Source of the DNA: an uncultured Oscillibacter sp.
Lineage (GTDB): Bacteria; Bacillota; Clostridia; Oscillospirales; Oscillospiraceae
Reading direction: 5' to 3'
Length of the DNA stretch: 64,000 nucleotides
Assembly (NCBI GenBank): GCA_947365245.1
Contig: CANAWG010000012.1
Coordinates: 35,111-99,110, forward strand
The notes under the pieces were generated by a model. It had not been told where the DNA came from and ran no database searches. It saw nothing but the letters and a program-made list of their open reading frames with translations. The position numbers and the translations under genes were made by a program. Shown piece after piece: positions 31,568-39,164 of the stretch. Within the stretch, counting starts at the first letter, position 1. Each line of letters begins with the position of its first letter.

Positions 31568-32284
31568 ATGAAGACGGAGGTACGCAGGCCCGTGGCGCCC
31601 TTTTACGCGGTGGGAGCGCTGTGGATCGTCTATGCCCTGCTGTTCCCGCTGTACACCCCCACCCACTACGCCCTGCTGGTGGCCGCCTCGGCGGCGGTGT
31701 ACCTGCTGGTCAACGCCCTGTGCGTCAGCGGCGGCGTGGTGGGAGCGAAGCCGGCCGCCCCCAAGGCGGCGAAGAAACAGGAGGAGCCCTCCACCGGCAA
31801 TGCGGAGCTGGACAAGATGCTCAAAGACGGGCGCCTTGCCATCGCGGAGATGAAGCGGCTGGACGACAACATCGCCGACCCCGGCGTCTCCGCCGACATC
31901 GTGCGGCTGGAGCAGGTGTCGGAGAAGATCTTCGAGGCGGTGCGCGACCAGCCGGAGAAGCTCCCCCAGATCCACAAGTTCATGGACTACTACCTGCCCA
32001 CCACCTTGAAGCTCCTGAACGCCTACGACCGCATGAGCGCCGCCGGCGTCTCCGGGGAGAACATCGACGGCACCCTGAACAAGGTGGAGGGCATGATGCG
32101 AAACATCGTCTCCGCCTTTGAAAAGCAGCTGGACGCCCTGTACGGCTCCGACGCCCTGGACATCTCCACGGACATCACCGTGCTGGAGCAGATGATGGCC
32201 CGGGAGGGCCTGACGGGCCAGCCGCTGAAAGCGGAGACCGCAGCGCCGGAGGACGGCGGCACGGACATCCAGCTGGAGCTGTGA
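31568..32284 (+). CDS. xpaC: XpaC-like (5-bromo-4-chloroindolyl phosphate hydrolysis family) protein
   Basis: 238 residues. Two N-terminal membrane helices (about 12-60), then a helical cytoplasmic part with MKRLDDNIADPGVSADIVRLEQVSEKIFEAV and KFMDYYLPTTLKLLNAYDRM, the XpaC signature. xpaC is usually the partner of telA; telA lies three genes downstream on the same strand. The true activity is unknown. ATG 31568 is chosen for its GGAGGGG. Confidence 0.82.
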   Translation: MKTEVRRPVAPFYAVGALWIVYALLFPLYTPTHYALLVAASAAVYLLVNALCVSGGVVGAKPAAPKAAKKQEEPSTGNAELDKMLKDGRLAIAEMKRLDDNIADPGVSADIVRLEQVSEKIFEAVRDQPEKLPQIHKFMDYYLPTTLKLLNAYDRMSAAGVSGENIDGTLNKVEGMMRNIVSAFEKQLDALYGSDALDISTDITVLEQMMAREGLTGQPLKAETAAPEDGGTDIQLEL

Positions 32285-32297
32285 GAGGGGGCGCGCC

Positions 32298-32717
32298 GTG
32301 GAGAAGCGGAAATGGAGCAGCCCTCTCTGGTATTACGTCTATGCCGCACTCTTTGCGGCAGGCGGCGCTGCCTGCCTCTCCCTCGACCGAGTCTATGACT
32401 ACACCATCCCCATGACAGTCTGGGGGATCTGCTGGCTGGTCCTGGCGGCGGGGGCCGTCCTGATGGCCCGTGCCGCGGGGCGAAGCGGGCGGAATTTCTA
32501 TCCCCTCCTCTGGACCTGCGCCTGTGGAATGTTCGGCGCGGCGGGACTGTACCAGGGCCTGGCCGAAAGAGATGCTTTCCAGCAGCTTCTGGGCACTCTC
32601 TGGCTGATCCTGGCGGCGGCCTGGCTGGTCCGGGCGGTGCAGGCCTTTCGCAGGCGGGGAGCTGACAAGGAAGCAGCCACAGATGACAATATAACGGGCG
32701 AAAGTGACACTCAATGA
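32298..32717 (+). CDS. Small membrane protein between xpaC and telA
   Basis: 139 residues, starting at GTG 32298. Three to four membrane helices with short loops. The cytoplasmic tail AFRRRGADKEAATDDNITG resembles the tail of the next gene's product (AFRQQGSDKKMTEDDNMI), so the two are probably related by duplication. Not recognised as a known family. Confidence 0.6.
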   Translation: MEKRKWSSPLWYYVYAALFAAGGAACLSLDRVYDYTIPMTVWGICWLVLAAGAVLMARAAGRSGRNFYPLLWTCACGMFGAAGLYQGLAERDAFQQLLGTLWLILAAAWLVRAVQAFRRRGADKEAATDDNITGESDTQ

Positions 32718-32737
32718 GTGAACACAGGGAGGCCGTC

Positions 32738-33004
32738 ATGAAAAAGAGAGGCGAAAAGAAGAACGCGTCCTGGTGGACATACGCGCTGACAGCGGTCCTC
32801 TGGATGCTGTCCGCGCTGATCCGCGTCGGGAGCATGGTTCGCCAGGGGCGGGCGGATGGAATGAGCGTCCTGCTGGTTCTGGTGTTCCTGGTGGACGCCG
32901 TGGTCTTTGCCGTCCGGGCGGTACGCGCCTTTCGCCAGCAGGGATCTGACAAGAAAATGACCGAAGATGACAATATGATAGACGGAGGAACCATCCATGA
33001 CTGA
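32738..33004 (+). CDS. Small membrane protein, second copy
   Basis: 88 residues from ATG 32738 (AGGGAGG six bases upstream); an alternative ATG at 32714 overlaps the preceding stop. Two membrane helices, then a tail like that of its neighbour. Its 3' end overlaps the telA start by 8 bp. Unknown function; probably part of the XpaC/TelA membrane system. Confidence 0.6.
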   Translation: MKKRGEKKNASWWTYALTAVLWMLSALIRVGSMVRQGRADGMSVLLVLVFLVDAVVFAVRAVRAFRQQGSDKKMTEDDNMIDGGTIHD

Positions 33005-34172
33005 CACAAATGACTTTGAGCTGACCCTGACCCCCGACGCTCCCGCGGCCGCGGAGGCCGTGCCGGAGCTGACCCTGGACCCCGCCGCCCCCGCCGTTCC
33101 GGCCCCGGAGCCGGAGAAACCGGAGGTGAAGCCGGTGGAGATTGACGACTCCATGCTCACCGAGGCGGAGAAAAAGGCCGTGGAGGAGTTCTCCAAAAAG
33201 ATCGACGTGATGGACTCCAACATGATCCTCCAGTACGGCGCCGCCGCCCAGAAGAACGTGGCGGGCTTTTCCGAGAGCGCGCTGAAGTCCGTCCGCACCA
33301 AGGACCTGGGGGAGATCGGCAAGTCCCTCTCGGAGCTGGTGGTGGAGCTGAAGGGCTTTGGCGAGGAGGAGGAGAAAAAGGGCCTCTTCGGCAAGTTCAA
33401 AAAGGCCGGGAACAAGCTGGAGACCATGAAGGCCCAGCACGCCAAGGTGGAGGCCAACGTGGACAAGATCGCCCGGGAGCTGGAGCAGCACCAGGTGGCG
33501 CTGCTGAAGGACGTGGCCATGTTCGACCAGATGTACGAGCTGAACCTCAAGTACTACAAGGAGCTGACCATGTACATTCTGGCCGGGAAGAAAAAACTGG
33601 CGGACGTGCGGGAGAACGAGCTGCCCGCCCTGCGGGCCAAGGCGGAGCAGACCGGCGCCCAGGAGGACGCCCAGGCCTATAACGACAAGGTGCAGATGTG
33701 CGAGCGGTTTGAAAAGAAGCTCCACGACCTGGAGCTCACCCGCATGATCTCCATCCAGATGGGGCCCCAGACCCGCCTGCTCCAGAACAACGACACGCTG
33801 ATGGTGGAGAAGATCCAGTCGTCTCTTGTGAACACCATCCCCCTGTGGAAGAGCCAAATGGTGCTGGCGCTGGGCATGGAGCACGGCCGCCAGGCCACCG
33901 CCGCCCAGAGCGCCGTGACGGAGATGACCAACGACCTTTTGAAGAAGAACGCCGACATGCTGAAAATGGGCACCGTCCAGACCGCCCGGGAGGCGGAGCG
34001 GAGCATCGTGGACATCGAGACCCTCCAGCACACCAACGAGCAGCTGATCTCCACGCTGGACGAGGTGCTGAACATCCAGCGGGAGGGCGCGGAGAAGCGC
34101 AAGGCCGCCGAGGCGGAGCTGGGGAGGATTGAGGGCGAGCTTCGGGCGAAGCTCATGGAGCTCAGAAAATAG
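32997..34172 (+). CDS. telA: TelA/toxic anion resistance family protein
   Basis: 391 residues, the usual length. Largely alpha-helical with long coiled-coil stretches (about 150-390); VAMFDQMYELNLKYYKELTMYILAGKKKL and LEHKRMISIQMGPQTRLLQNND-like TRMISIQMGPQTRLLQNND are family blocks. Linked to tellurite and cell-wall-agent tolerance in Gram-positive bacteria, mechanism unclear. Last gene of the xpaC operon. The following 736 bp are non-coding repeats. Confidence 0.9.
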   Translation: MTDTNDFELTLTPDAPAAAEAVPELTLDPAAPAVPAPEPEKPEVKPVEIDDSMLTEAEKKAVEEFSKKIDVMDSNMILQYGAAAQKNVAGFSESALKSVRTKDLGEIGKSLSELVVELKGFGEEEEKKGLFGKFKKAGNKLETMKAQHAKVEANVDKIARELEQHQVALLKDVAMFDQMYELNLKYYKELTMYILAGKKKLADVRENELPALRAKAEQTGAQEDAQAYNDKVQMCERFEKKLHDLELTRMISIQMGPQTRLLQNNDTLMVEKIQSSLVNTIPLWKSQMVLALGMEHGRQATAAQSAVTEMTNDLLKKNADMLKMGTVQTAREAERSIVDIETLQHTNEQLISTLDEVLNIQREGAEKRKAAEAELGRIEGELRAKLMELRK

Positions 34173-34908
34173 GACTGGTCGTCCTCGGGCACGGGAGATT
34201 TCGGCCACGGGCCGGGACGAGAGTTTTTCGCGCCTCGGGCGCGGGACGACGCACGGGCTTTGCCCGTGCTGGGGAACGCACCCCCCATTCTCTTTTCTCT
34301 GTCTTGCCAGAGAAAAGAGAATGCGCCGTGCACGGTGGAAGAGAAAAGAGAACGCTTGGGGTGCCCTCCGGAGTGCACTCCATTCATCGGCAGTACGGCG
34401 GTTGACGCTGCGTGGACGCAGGGACTTACTCCTCTGCCCGCGCTTCGCGCATGGCTGGCCCCGTCCGGGGAAAAGAGTTCGTCTGCCGCCGGTAGACGGG
34501 CAGACTTACCCGCCCGTGCCCGGGTAGGCGCGAAGCGCGGGCAGAGGAGCCAGGGGCCTTGCGTCAAAGCAGCAAAACAGCCTCGCAGGAACCTGCAAAT
34601 GCGGGGACGCACCTCCGCGAGATAAAAAGTCAGACGCACCCGGTAGAAGTCTGGCGGTTTACATTGGCACCGATTCAGGACAGCCCCCGTATTTTTGGGC
34701 GAAATTTGACGAACGTCAAATTCTCGCCCCGGCGTTCTCTTTTCTCTTTGGACCGTGCACGGCCCGTTTCTCTTTTCTCTCGCAAGAGAGAGAAAAGAGA
34801 AACGGGGGGTGCATCCCCAGACACGCCGGAACGGCGTGTCGTTCGTCCCGCCCGCAGGCGGGTCTCCCGCAGGGAGACACTCCCCCGTCCCCGCCTGTGG
34901 CGGGGGGC
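34173..34908. repeat. Nested inverted-repeat array (R4)
   Basis: No gene is seen in these 736 bp. A ~90-bp segment at 34271-34361 recurs inverted at 34735-34818 (about 85% identity); each copy contains its own 13-bp hairpin (TTCTCTTTTCTCT arm). Inside them a perfect 22-bp inverted pair sits at 34429-34450 and 34528-34549. On both flanks are simple hairpins, for example GCACGGGC/GCCCGTGC near 34252, GACACGCC/GGCGTGTC near 34820 and CCCGCC/GGCGGG near 34850. Confidence 0.8.
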
Positions 34909-35157
34909 TCAGAGGAGCTCCCGGGCAAGGGAGAACCCGGCCAGGAAGACGGCCGCCCGCTCCATGGCCTCCCGCTCCAGGCTGGCGTCCTGGTAACGCT
35001 CCAGCGCCGCCAAGCCCCGGGCGGAGAGGTCCCCCTTCAGCGCCGCAAGATTCCTCTCCTCCAGACGCTCCGCCTCCTGGCAGGCCCGGGCGTCTATGAA
35101 GCCCGCGACGCGGTGGTTCTGGGCGTATTCGTACAGCAGCGACATGAGCTCGGTCAT
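34909..35157 (-). CDS. DUF6809-like small protein
   Basis: 82 residues, wholly helical. MTELMSLLYEYAQNHRV at the start and ERAAVFLAGFSLARELL at the end fit the small clostridial DUF6809 family, often found beside XRE regulators. It is divergent from an XRE gene across a 67-bp region with a consensus promoter and an inverted repeat. Function unknown. Confidence 0.55.
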   Translation of the reverse strand: MTELMSLLYEYAQNHRVAGFIDARACQEAERLEERNLAALKGDLSARGLAALERYQDASLEREAMERAAVFLAGFSLARELL

Positions 35158-35185
35158 GGGGATCCCTCCAATCTTAATTTAGTTC

Positions 35186-35214
35186 ATAATAACACGAACA
35201 ATTTTAACTGTCAA
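35186..35214 (-). promoter_or_regulatory. Promoter with XRE-type operator
   Basis: Minus strand TTGACA (35214-35209), 17-bp spacer, TATTAT (35191-35186). An inverted repeat GTTC-N10-GAAC lies across the spacer and -10, a likely binding site for the neighbouring XRE regulator. Confidence 0.65.
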
Positions 35215-35224
35215 GGGGGCTGGC

Positions 35225-35461
35225 ATGGAATCTCTTCCAACAAGAATGAAAAAATTGCGGGAAAGCCGTCGGATCTATCAGCGGGAAATTGCCGAAACCC
35301 TTGGTGTCACCACGCGAGCCTATCAATTTTACGAAAGTGGCCGCAGTGAGCCGAATATTAAAACCCTGATCGCCATAGCCGATTATTTTCAGGTATCCAT
35401 TGATTACCTCGTGGGCCGGACGGACGTGCCGGGCGTCAATCGGGGAGACGCGGAGGAGTAG
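35225..35461 (+). CDS. XRE-family helix-turn-helix regulator
   Basis: 78 residues, almost all one cro/C1-type domain: RMKKLRESRRIYQREIAETLGVTTRAYQFYESGRSEPNIKTLIAIADYFQVSIDYLVGR. Lies divergent from the DUF6809-like gene and 3 bp upstream of the TPM-domain gene, with which it is probably co-transcribed. Likely represses the divergent promoter. Confidence 0.85.
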   Translation: MESLPTRMKKLRESRRIYQREIAETLGVTTRAYQFYESGRSEPNIKTLIAIADYFQVSIDYLVGRTDVPGVNRGDAEE

Positions 35462-35464
35462 ACG

Positions 35465-36595
35465 ATGAAAATTTTCCAAAAGCGGCCCGTGGCCATCGCC
35501 GTGATGATCGCGGCCATCCTGACGGGCATCCTGCTGGGGAACCTCCGCAGGCCCGACGGCGCCGGCGAGGCCTCCACCTCCATCACGGGGACCTACCGCT
35601 ATGTCTCGGACAGCGAAAACGTCATCTCCAGCAGAACCATGTCCCATATCGAAAGCCTGAGCCCCTCCCTCTTCGCCCAGACGGGAGCCCAGATCGCCGT
35701 CATCGTGGTGGACACCACCGGCGATACGGACATCGGCGATTACGCCCGGCAGGAGTTCGAGCGCCTGGGCGTGGGGGCCCGGGAGACCAACAACGGCGTT
35801 TTGCTGGTGCTGGCCCTGGAGAACCTCTACGACGGCGCGCCGGACGGCGACTACTACGTCGCCTGGGGCAGCGGCTTCAGCGGCCGGGAGCAGGACAGCC
35901 TGTACGCCATTGTCCTGGACACCATGGAGGCGCCCTTTGCCGAAAAGGACTACGACACGGCGGTGCGGCGGACCTTTGACGCGTTGGTTGACTACCTGGA
36001 GGAGCTCTACGGCGTGACGGTGAAAGAGAGTTACATCCCCGCCGTGCGGGAGGAGTACACCTCCCTGGCGGGCGGCTACAGTTCCCAGACCACCGGCTAC
36101 GTCCCCGCCGCCCCCCTGACCCTGGTGGGCCGGGCGATGGGGGTGGTGATTCTGCTGCTCCTGCTGTGGGTGATCCTGGACGCCGTGCGCTACCGGCGCT
36201 ACCGCCGGCGGTATCTGGTGCCCGGCATGGGCGTTCCCACGGTGCCCTACTACCCGGTGTTCTGGGGCAGACCCCGGCGGCGCAGACCGCCCCCGAAACC
36301 GCCTCGCAGGCCCCCCTCCCCGCCGCCCAGCGGCGGAGGCCGGCCTCCCCGGCGGCCCGGAGGAGGCGGCTCCTTTGGGGGCGGCTCCTTTGGGGGCGGC
36401 GGAGGTCGGAGCGGCTTCGGCGGCGGCTCCTTTGGAGGCGGCGGAGGCCGGGGCGGCTTCGGCGGCGGCTCCTTTGGGGGCGGCGGAGGCCGGAGCGGCT
36501 TCGGCGGCGGCTCCTTTGGGGGCGGCGGAGGCCGGGGCGGCTTTGGCGGCGGCTCCTTTGGAGGCGGCGGAGGCCGGGGCGGCGGACGCCGGTAA
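35465..36595 (+). CDS. TPM-domain membrane protein with glycine-rich repeat tail
   Basis: 376 residues. N-terminal membrane helix (about 8-26); TPM domain (about 45-195; RYVSDSENVISSRTMSHIESL, NNGVLLVLAL, YYVAWGSGF); second helix (about 220-240); basic Pro-rich stretch; then about 75 residues of GFGGGSFGGGGGR-type repeats. TPM domains occur in YgcG-like proteins, with roles reported in membrane-protein quality control and phosphatase activity. The tail resembles those of other bacterial TPM proteins but is strictly periodic here. Follows the XRE gene by 3 bp. Confidence 0.8.
   Translation: MKIFQKRPVAIAVMIAAILTGILLGNLRRPDGAGEASTSITGTYRYVSDSENVISSRTMSHIESLSPSLFAQTGAQIAVIVVDTTGDTDIGDYARQEFERLGVGARETNNGVLLVLALENLYDGAPDGDYYVAWGSGFSGREQDSLYAIVLDTMEAPFAEKDYDTAVRRTFDALVDYLEELYGVTVKESYIPAVREEYTSLAGGYSSQTTGYVPAAPLTLVGRAMGVVILLLLLWVILDAVRYRRYRRRYLVPGMGVPTVPYYPVFWGRPRRRRPPPKPPRRPPSPPPSGGGRPPRRPGGGGSFGGGSFGGGGGRSGFGGGSFGGGGGRGGFGGGSFGGGGGRSGFGGGSFGGGGGRGGFGGGSFGGGGGRGGGRR
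36361..36590 (+). repeat. 42-bp in-frame tandem repeat
   Basis: About five units of 42 bp encoding GFGGGSFGGGGGR plus S or G. The DNA units are nearly identical, so copy number may vary between strains. Confidence 0.85.
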
Positions 36596-36607
36596 TCAAA
36601 TCAAGAC

Positions 36608-36639
36608 GAAGAGACACGCCCGCTGGCGTGTCTCTCTTC
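36608..36639 (+). terminator. Terminator after TPM gene
   Basis: Stem GAAGAGACACGCC / GGCGTGTCTCT with loop CGCT. Between here and 36865 only AT-rich leader sequence is seen. Confidence 0.7.
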
Positions 36640-36865
36640 GCTCTGCCGCGCCGGGGTGCACCGGCTATGGCCGCCATCCTGGCGCCCTGTCGGCTTATCG
36701 TCTCCTGTGATGATAAAAAAGATGCAGCCTTACAGTCTGTATGAGAAAACGCATCTATAATATTCTCACCAATTCACTTATCAAACAAAGAAAATCTTCC
36801 GATATATTTTTGTAACCGTCAACCGCGGACAATGAATATAGGAGATACAAGGGGAGATCGCAAAT

Positions 36866-38596
36866 ATGATTCACTACATAAAAAATTTAAAAATCAGGCT
36901 GAAACTTTATATCCTTATAGGAGTTGCGCTGCTCGGAATGCTTATTATCAGCGGGATGTCGTTTTTTCTCATGGGCCGGATGAACGACATGACAAACGAC
37001 ATTGCAACAAGCTGGCTTCCCAGTATCGATGTAGCAAGGGAGTTGAGCGCTACCATTTCCAATATCCGGCTGAATGAGCTGGAATACCTTACCGCAGGCT
37101 CTGATGGCAGCGAGGAGGTCAGCCTTCAGTATCTCCAGGATGGAATCGAAACTATGGATGCCCTCTTAGCCGAGTATGGGGACATGATCGATGAGGAAGA
37201 AAGAAATTTCTATGACAGCGCAAGCAATCTCTGGACGCAGTACCAGGCAGCGGATGAAGAAATGATGGCTCTTGCCAAGCAGGGCCGCACGGAGAGTGCC
37301 CGTGCGATTCTGGACGGTGAATGTGAGGCGCTTTTCGAATCCTTGAACAGCGCTTTTGATGATATTATCGCCTACAATACGGAGGGAAGTGACGATGCGG
37401 CGGCGGAAAGCGCCTCCCTTTACAGATCCGCCACCTTGACCATGGCGGCAGTTGTCATCGCCATCATCCTCGTGGGCGTCTTCTTCTCATTTGTGATTAT
37501 ACGCCTGATTAAAACTCCCATCTCCGAAATTGAGAACGCCGCCATCAAAATGGCGGAGGGGGATTTGGACGTAAAGATCTCCTATACCTCGAAAGACGAA
37601 CTGGGCGTTCTCGCCGCTCAGGTAGGCCGATTGATCCATAAGCTTCAGGTCATTATCGAGGATGAGAATCAATTCCTCGCGAAAATGGCCGAGGGAGATT
37701 TTACGGTGGATTCGACCTGCGAGGAAGCGTACACAGGCGGCTTTTATCCTCTGCTCGTCTCGTTCCGAGGCATTGCGGACAGGCTCAATGACACAATGCT
37801 GCAAATCAGTCAAAGTTCCTCCCAGGTCGCGGGCGGAGCGGACCAGGTATCGAATGGCGCCCAGGCGCTTGCCCAGGGGGCGACTGAGCAGGCCAGCTCT
37901 GTGCAGGAACTGGCCGCCACCATTGATGAAATCTCCAACAAGGTAAATCAGAACGCAGACAGTGCGCGGCAGGCCAGTAAGGCGGCAGACTGTGTCAGCG
38001 TGAAGATGAATGTGAGCAAAGAAAAAATGCAGCAGATGACACATGCGATGGGGGATATCAGCAGCTGCTCCAGTGAGATCGGCAAAATCATGAAGATCAT
38101 TGAGGACATTGCGTTCCAAACCAATATTCTCGCCCTGAACGCCGCCGTGGAAGCCGCCCGTGCGGGCTCCGCCGGAAAGGGGTTTGCCGTGGTAGCCGAT
38201 GAAGTCCGCAATCTGGCAAACAAAAGCACAGAGGCTTCTGAAAACATCTCCGCTTTGATTGAGAACTCCTTAAAGGCAGTCGAAAACGGGACGCAGATTG
38301 CGGACGATACGGCGCAGTCTTTGATCCAGGCGGTCAATGACGTGAACGAAATGGCTGGCATTATCCAGCAGATTTCGGAGGCCAGCGGCAATCAGGCGGA
38401 TTCCATCGCTCAGCTCACGGTGGGAATTGACCAGATCTCCAGTGTTGTACAGACAAACTCGGCAACCGCGGAGGAAAGCGCGGCGGCAAGCGAAGAGCTG
38501 TCCAGTCAGTCACAGCTTATGAAGAATCTGGTGGGAAGGTTTAAGCTGAAGAGCGATCTTTCAAGGCAATCCTGGCACGCTGACGTGTTGGGATAA
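36866..38596 (+). CDS. Methyl-accepting chemotaxis protein (4HB-type sensor)
   Basis: 576 residues. First membrane helix about 12-36, four-helix-bundle-type periplasmic-side sensor (about 37-188), second helix about 189-212, HAMP (about 213-265), and a signalling domain with the invariant hairpin tip IAFQTNILALNAAVEAARAGSAGKGFAVVADEVRNLA. It lacks a C-terminal CheR-docking pentapeptide. Its GC content is lower than that of its neighbours. No che or flagellar genes are in the window. The ligand is unknown. Confidence 0.92.
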   Translation: MIHYIKNLKIRLKLYILIGVALLGMLIISGMSFFLMGRMNDMTNDIATSWLPSIDVARELSATISNIRLNELEYLTAGSDGSEEVSLQYLQDGIETMDALLAEYGDMIDEEERNFYDSASNLWTQYQAADEEMMALAKQGRTESARAILDGECEALFESLNSAFDDIIAYNTEGSDDAAAESASLYRSATLTMAAVVIAIILVGVFFSFVIIRLIKTPISEIENAAIKMAEGDLDVKISYTSKDELGVLAAQVGRLIHKLQVIIEDENQFLAKMAEGDFTVDSTCEEAYTGGFYPLLVSFRGIADRLNDTMLQISQSSSQVAGGADQVSNGAQALAQGATEQASSVQELAATIDEISNKVNQNADSARQASKAADCVSVKMNVSKEKMQQMTHAMGDISSCSSEIGKIMKIIEDIAFQTNILALNAAVEAARAGSAGKGFAVVADEVRNLANKSTEASENISALIENSLKAVENGTQIADDTAQSLIQAVNDVNEMAGIIQQISEASGNQADSIAQLTVGIDQISSVVQTNSATAEESAAASEELSSQSQLMKNLVGRFKLKSDLSRQSWHADVLG

Positions 38597-39164
38597 GTCC
38601 GGCCGGTCTGATACCCTGTGCGGGAGCGTCCAAAAATCTGTGTGACCGCACAATTTAAGCGGCTGTCAAATTCTCCCGCCCCGCTGGACTTCAAGCGTAC
38701 TGGAAAGACGCAACAGAGCATTTCATGCAGTGCGGTGTACTCTCAAGCAGTACACCGCACTCATGCATCAGCATGAATTTAGAGAAGAGCGCAGAGTGGA
38801 GCGAGGATTGTCATGACAGGCACAGAATATGGCCGGCGGCGGACGTATCCTGGGAAGTGTGTACACACGCGTCAAAATTTTCTCGAAGCCGCCGCCTTTG
38901 ATAAGCTTGCTTGTTTTTGCTTCCATTGCAGCATACCTCGGTTCTGACCGGCATCACATTCAGCAAAAGACGCGGCCGAAGGCCGCGTCAGATTTATGAG
39001 ATACTCTGATGAGTGAGGGGCAAGTCGCCTGAAATACGCTCTGACGCCTGGACTGCGCTAAAAGATGGTTAAAAGTTGACAAACTCCTGGACTTTACAAC
39101 ATTTCAGCCCAAGAGTTTGTCAACTTTTCATGTCTTGTGTTGATAAAGGAGATGCAGGCGGCCG
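38597..39164. other. 568-bp intergenic region with hairpins
   Basis: No gene seen between the two convergent chemoreceptor genes. It contains a perfect 13-bp hairpin AGTGCGGTGTACT / AGTACACCGCACT (38729-38761), a GACGCGGCC/GGCCGCGTC hairpin (38969-38989) and the inverted repeat at 39071-39128. Confidence 0.6.
39071..39128 (-). terminator. 16-bp perfect inverted repeat after chemoreceptor gene
   Basis: AAAAGTTGACAAACTC (39071-39086) and its exact complement (39113-39128), 26-nt loop. Followed by AAAA/TTTT on either side; likely terminates the minus-strand chemoreceptor transcript. Confidence 0.55.

Noticed and set aside
36361..36590. Tandem repeat as a CRISPR or VNTR non-coding array
   Set aside because: Units are contiguous, without spacers, in frame and encode glycine-rich protein. 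No CRISPR array was seen anywhere in the window.
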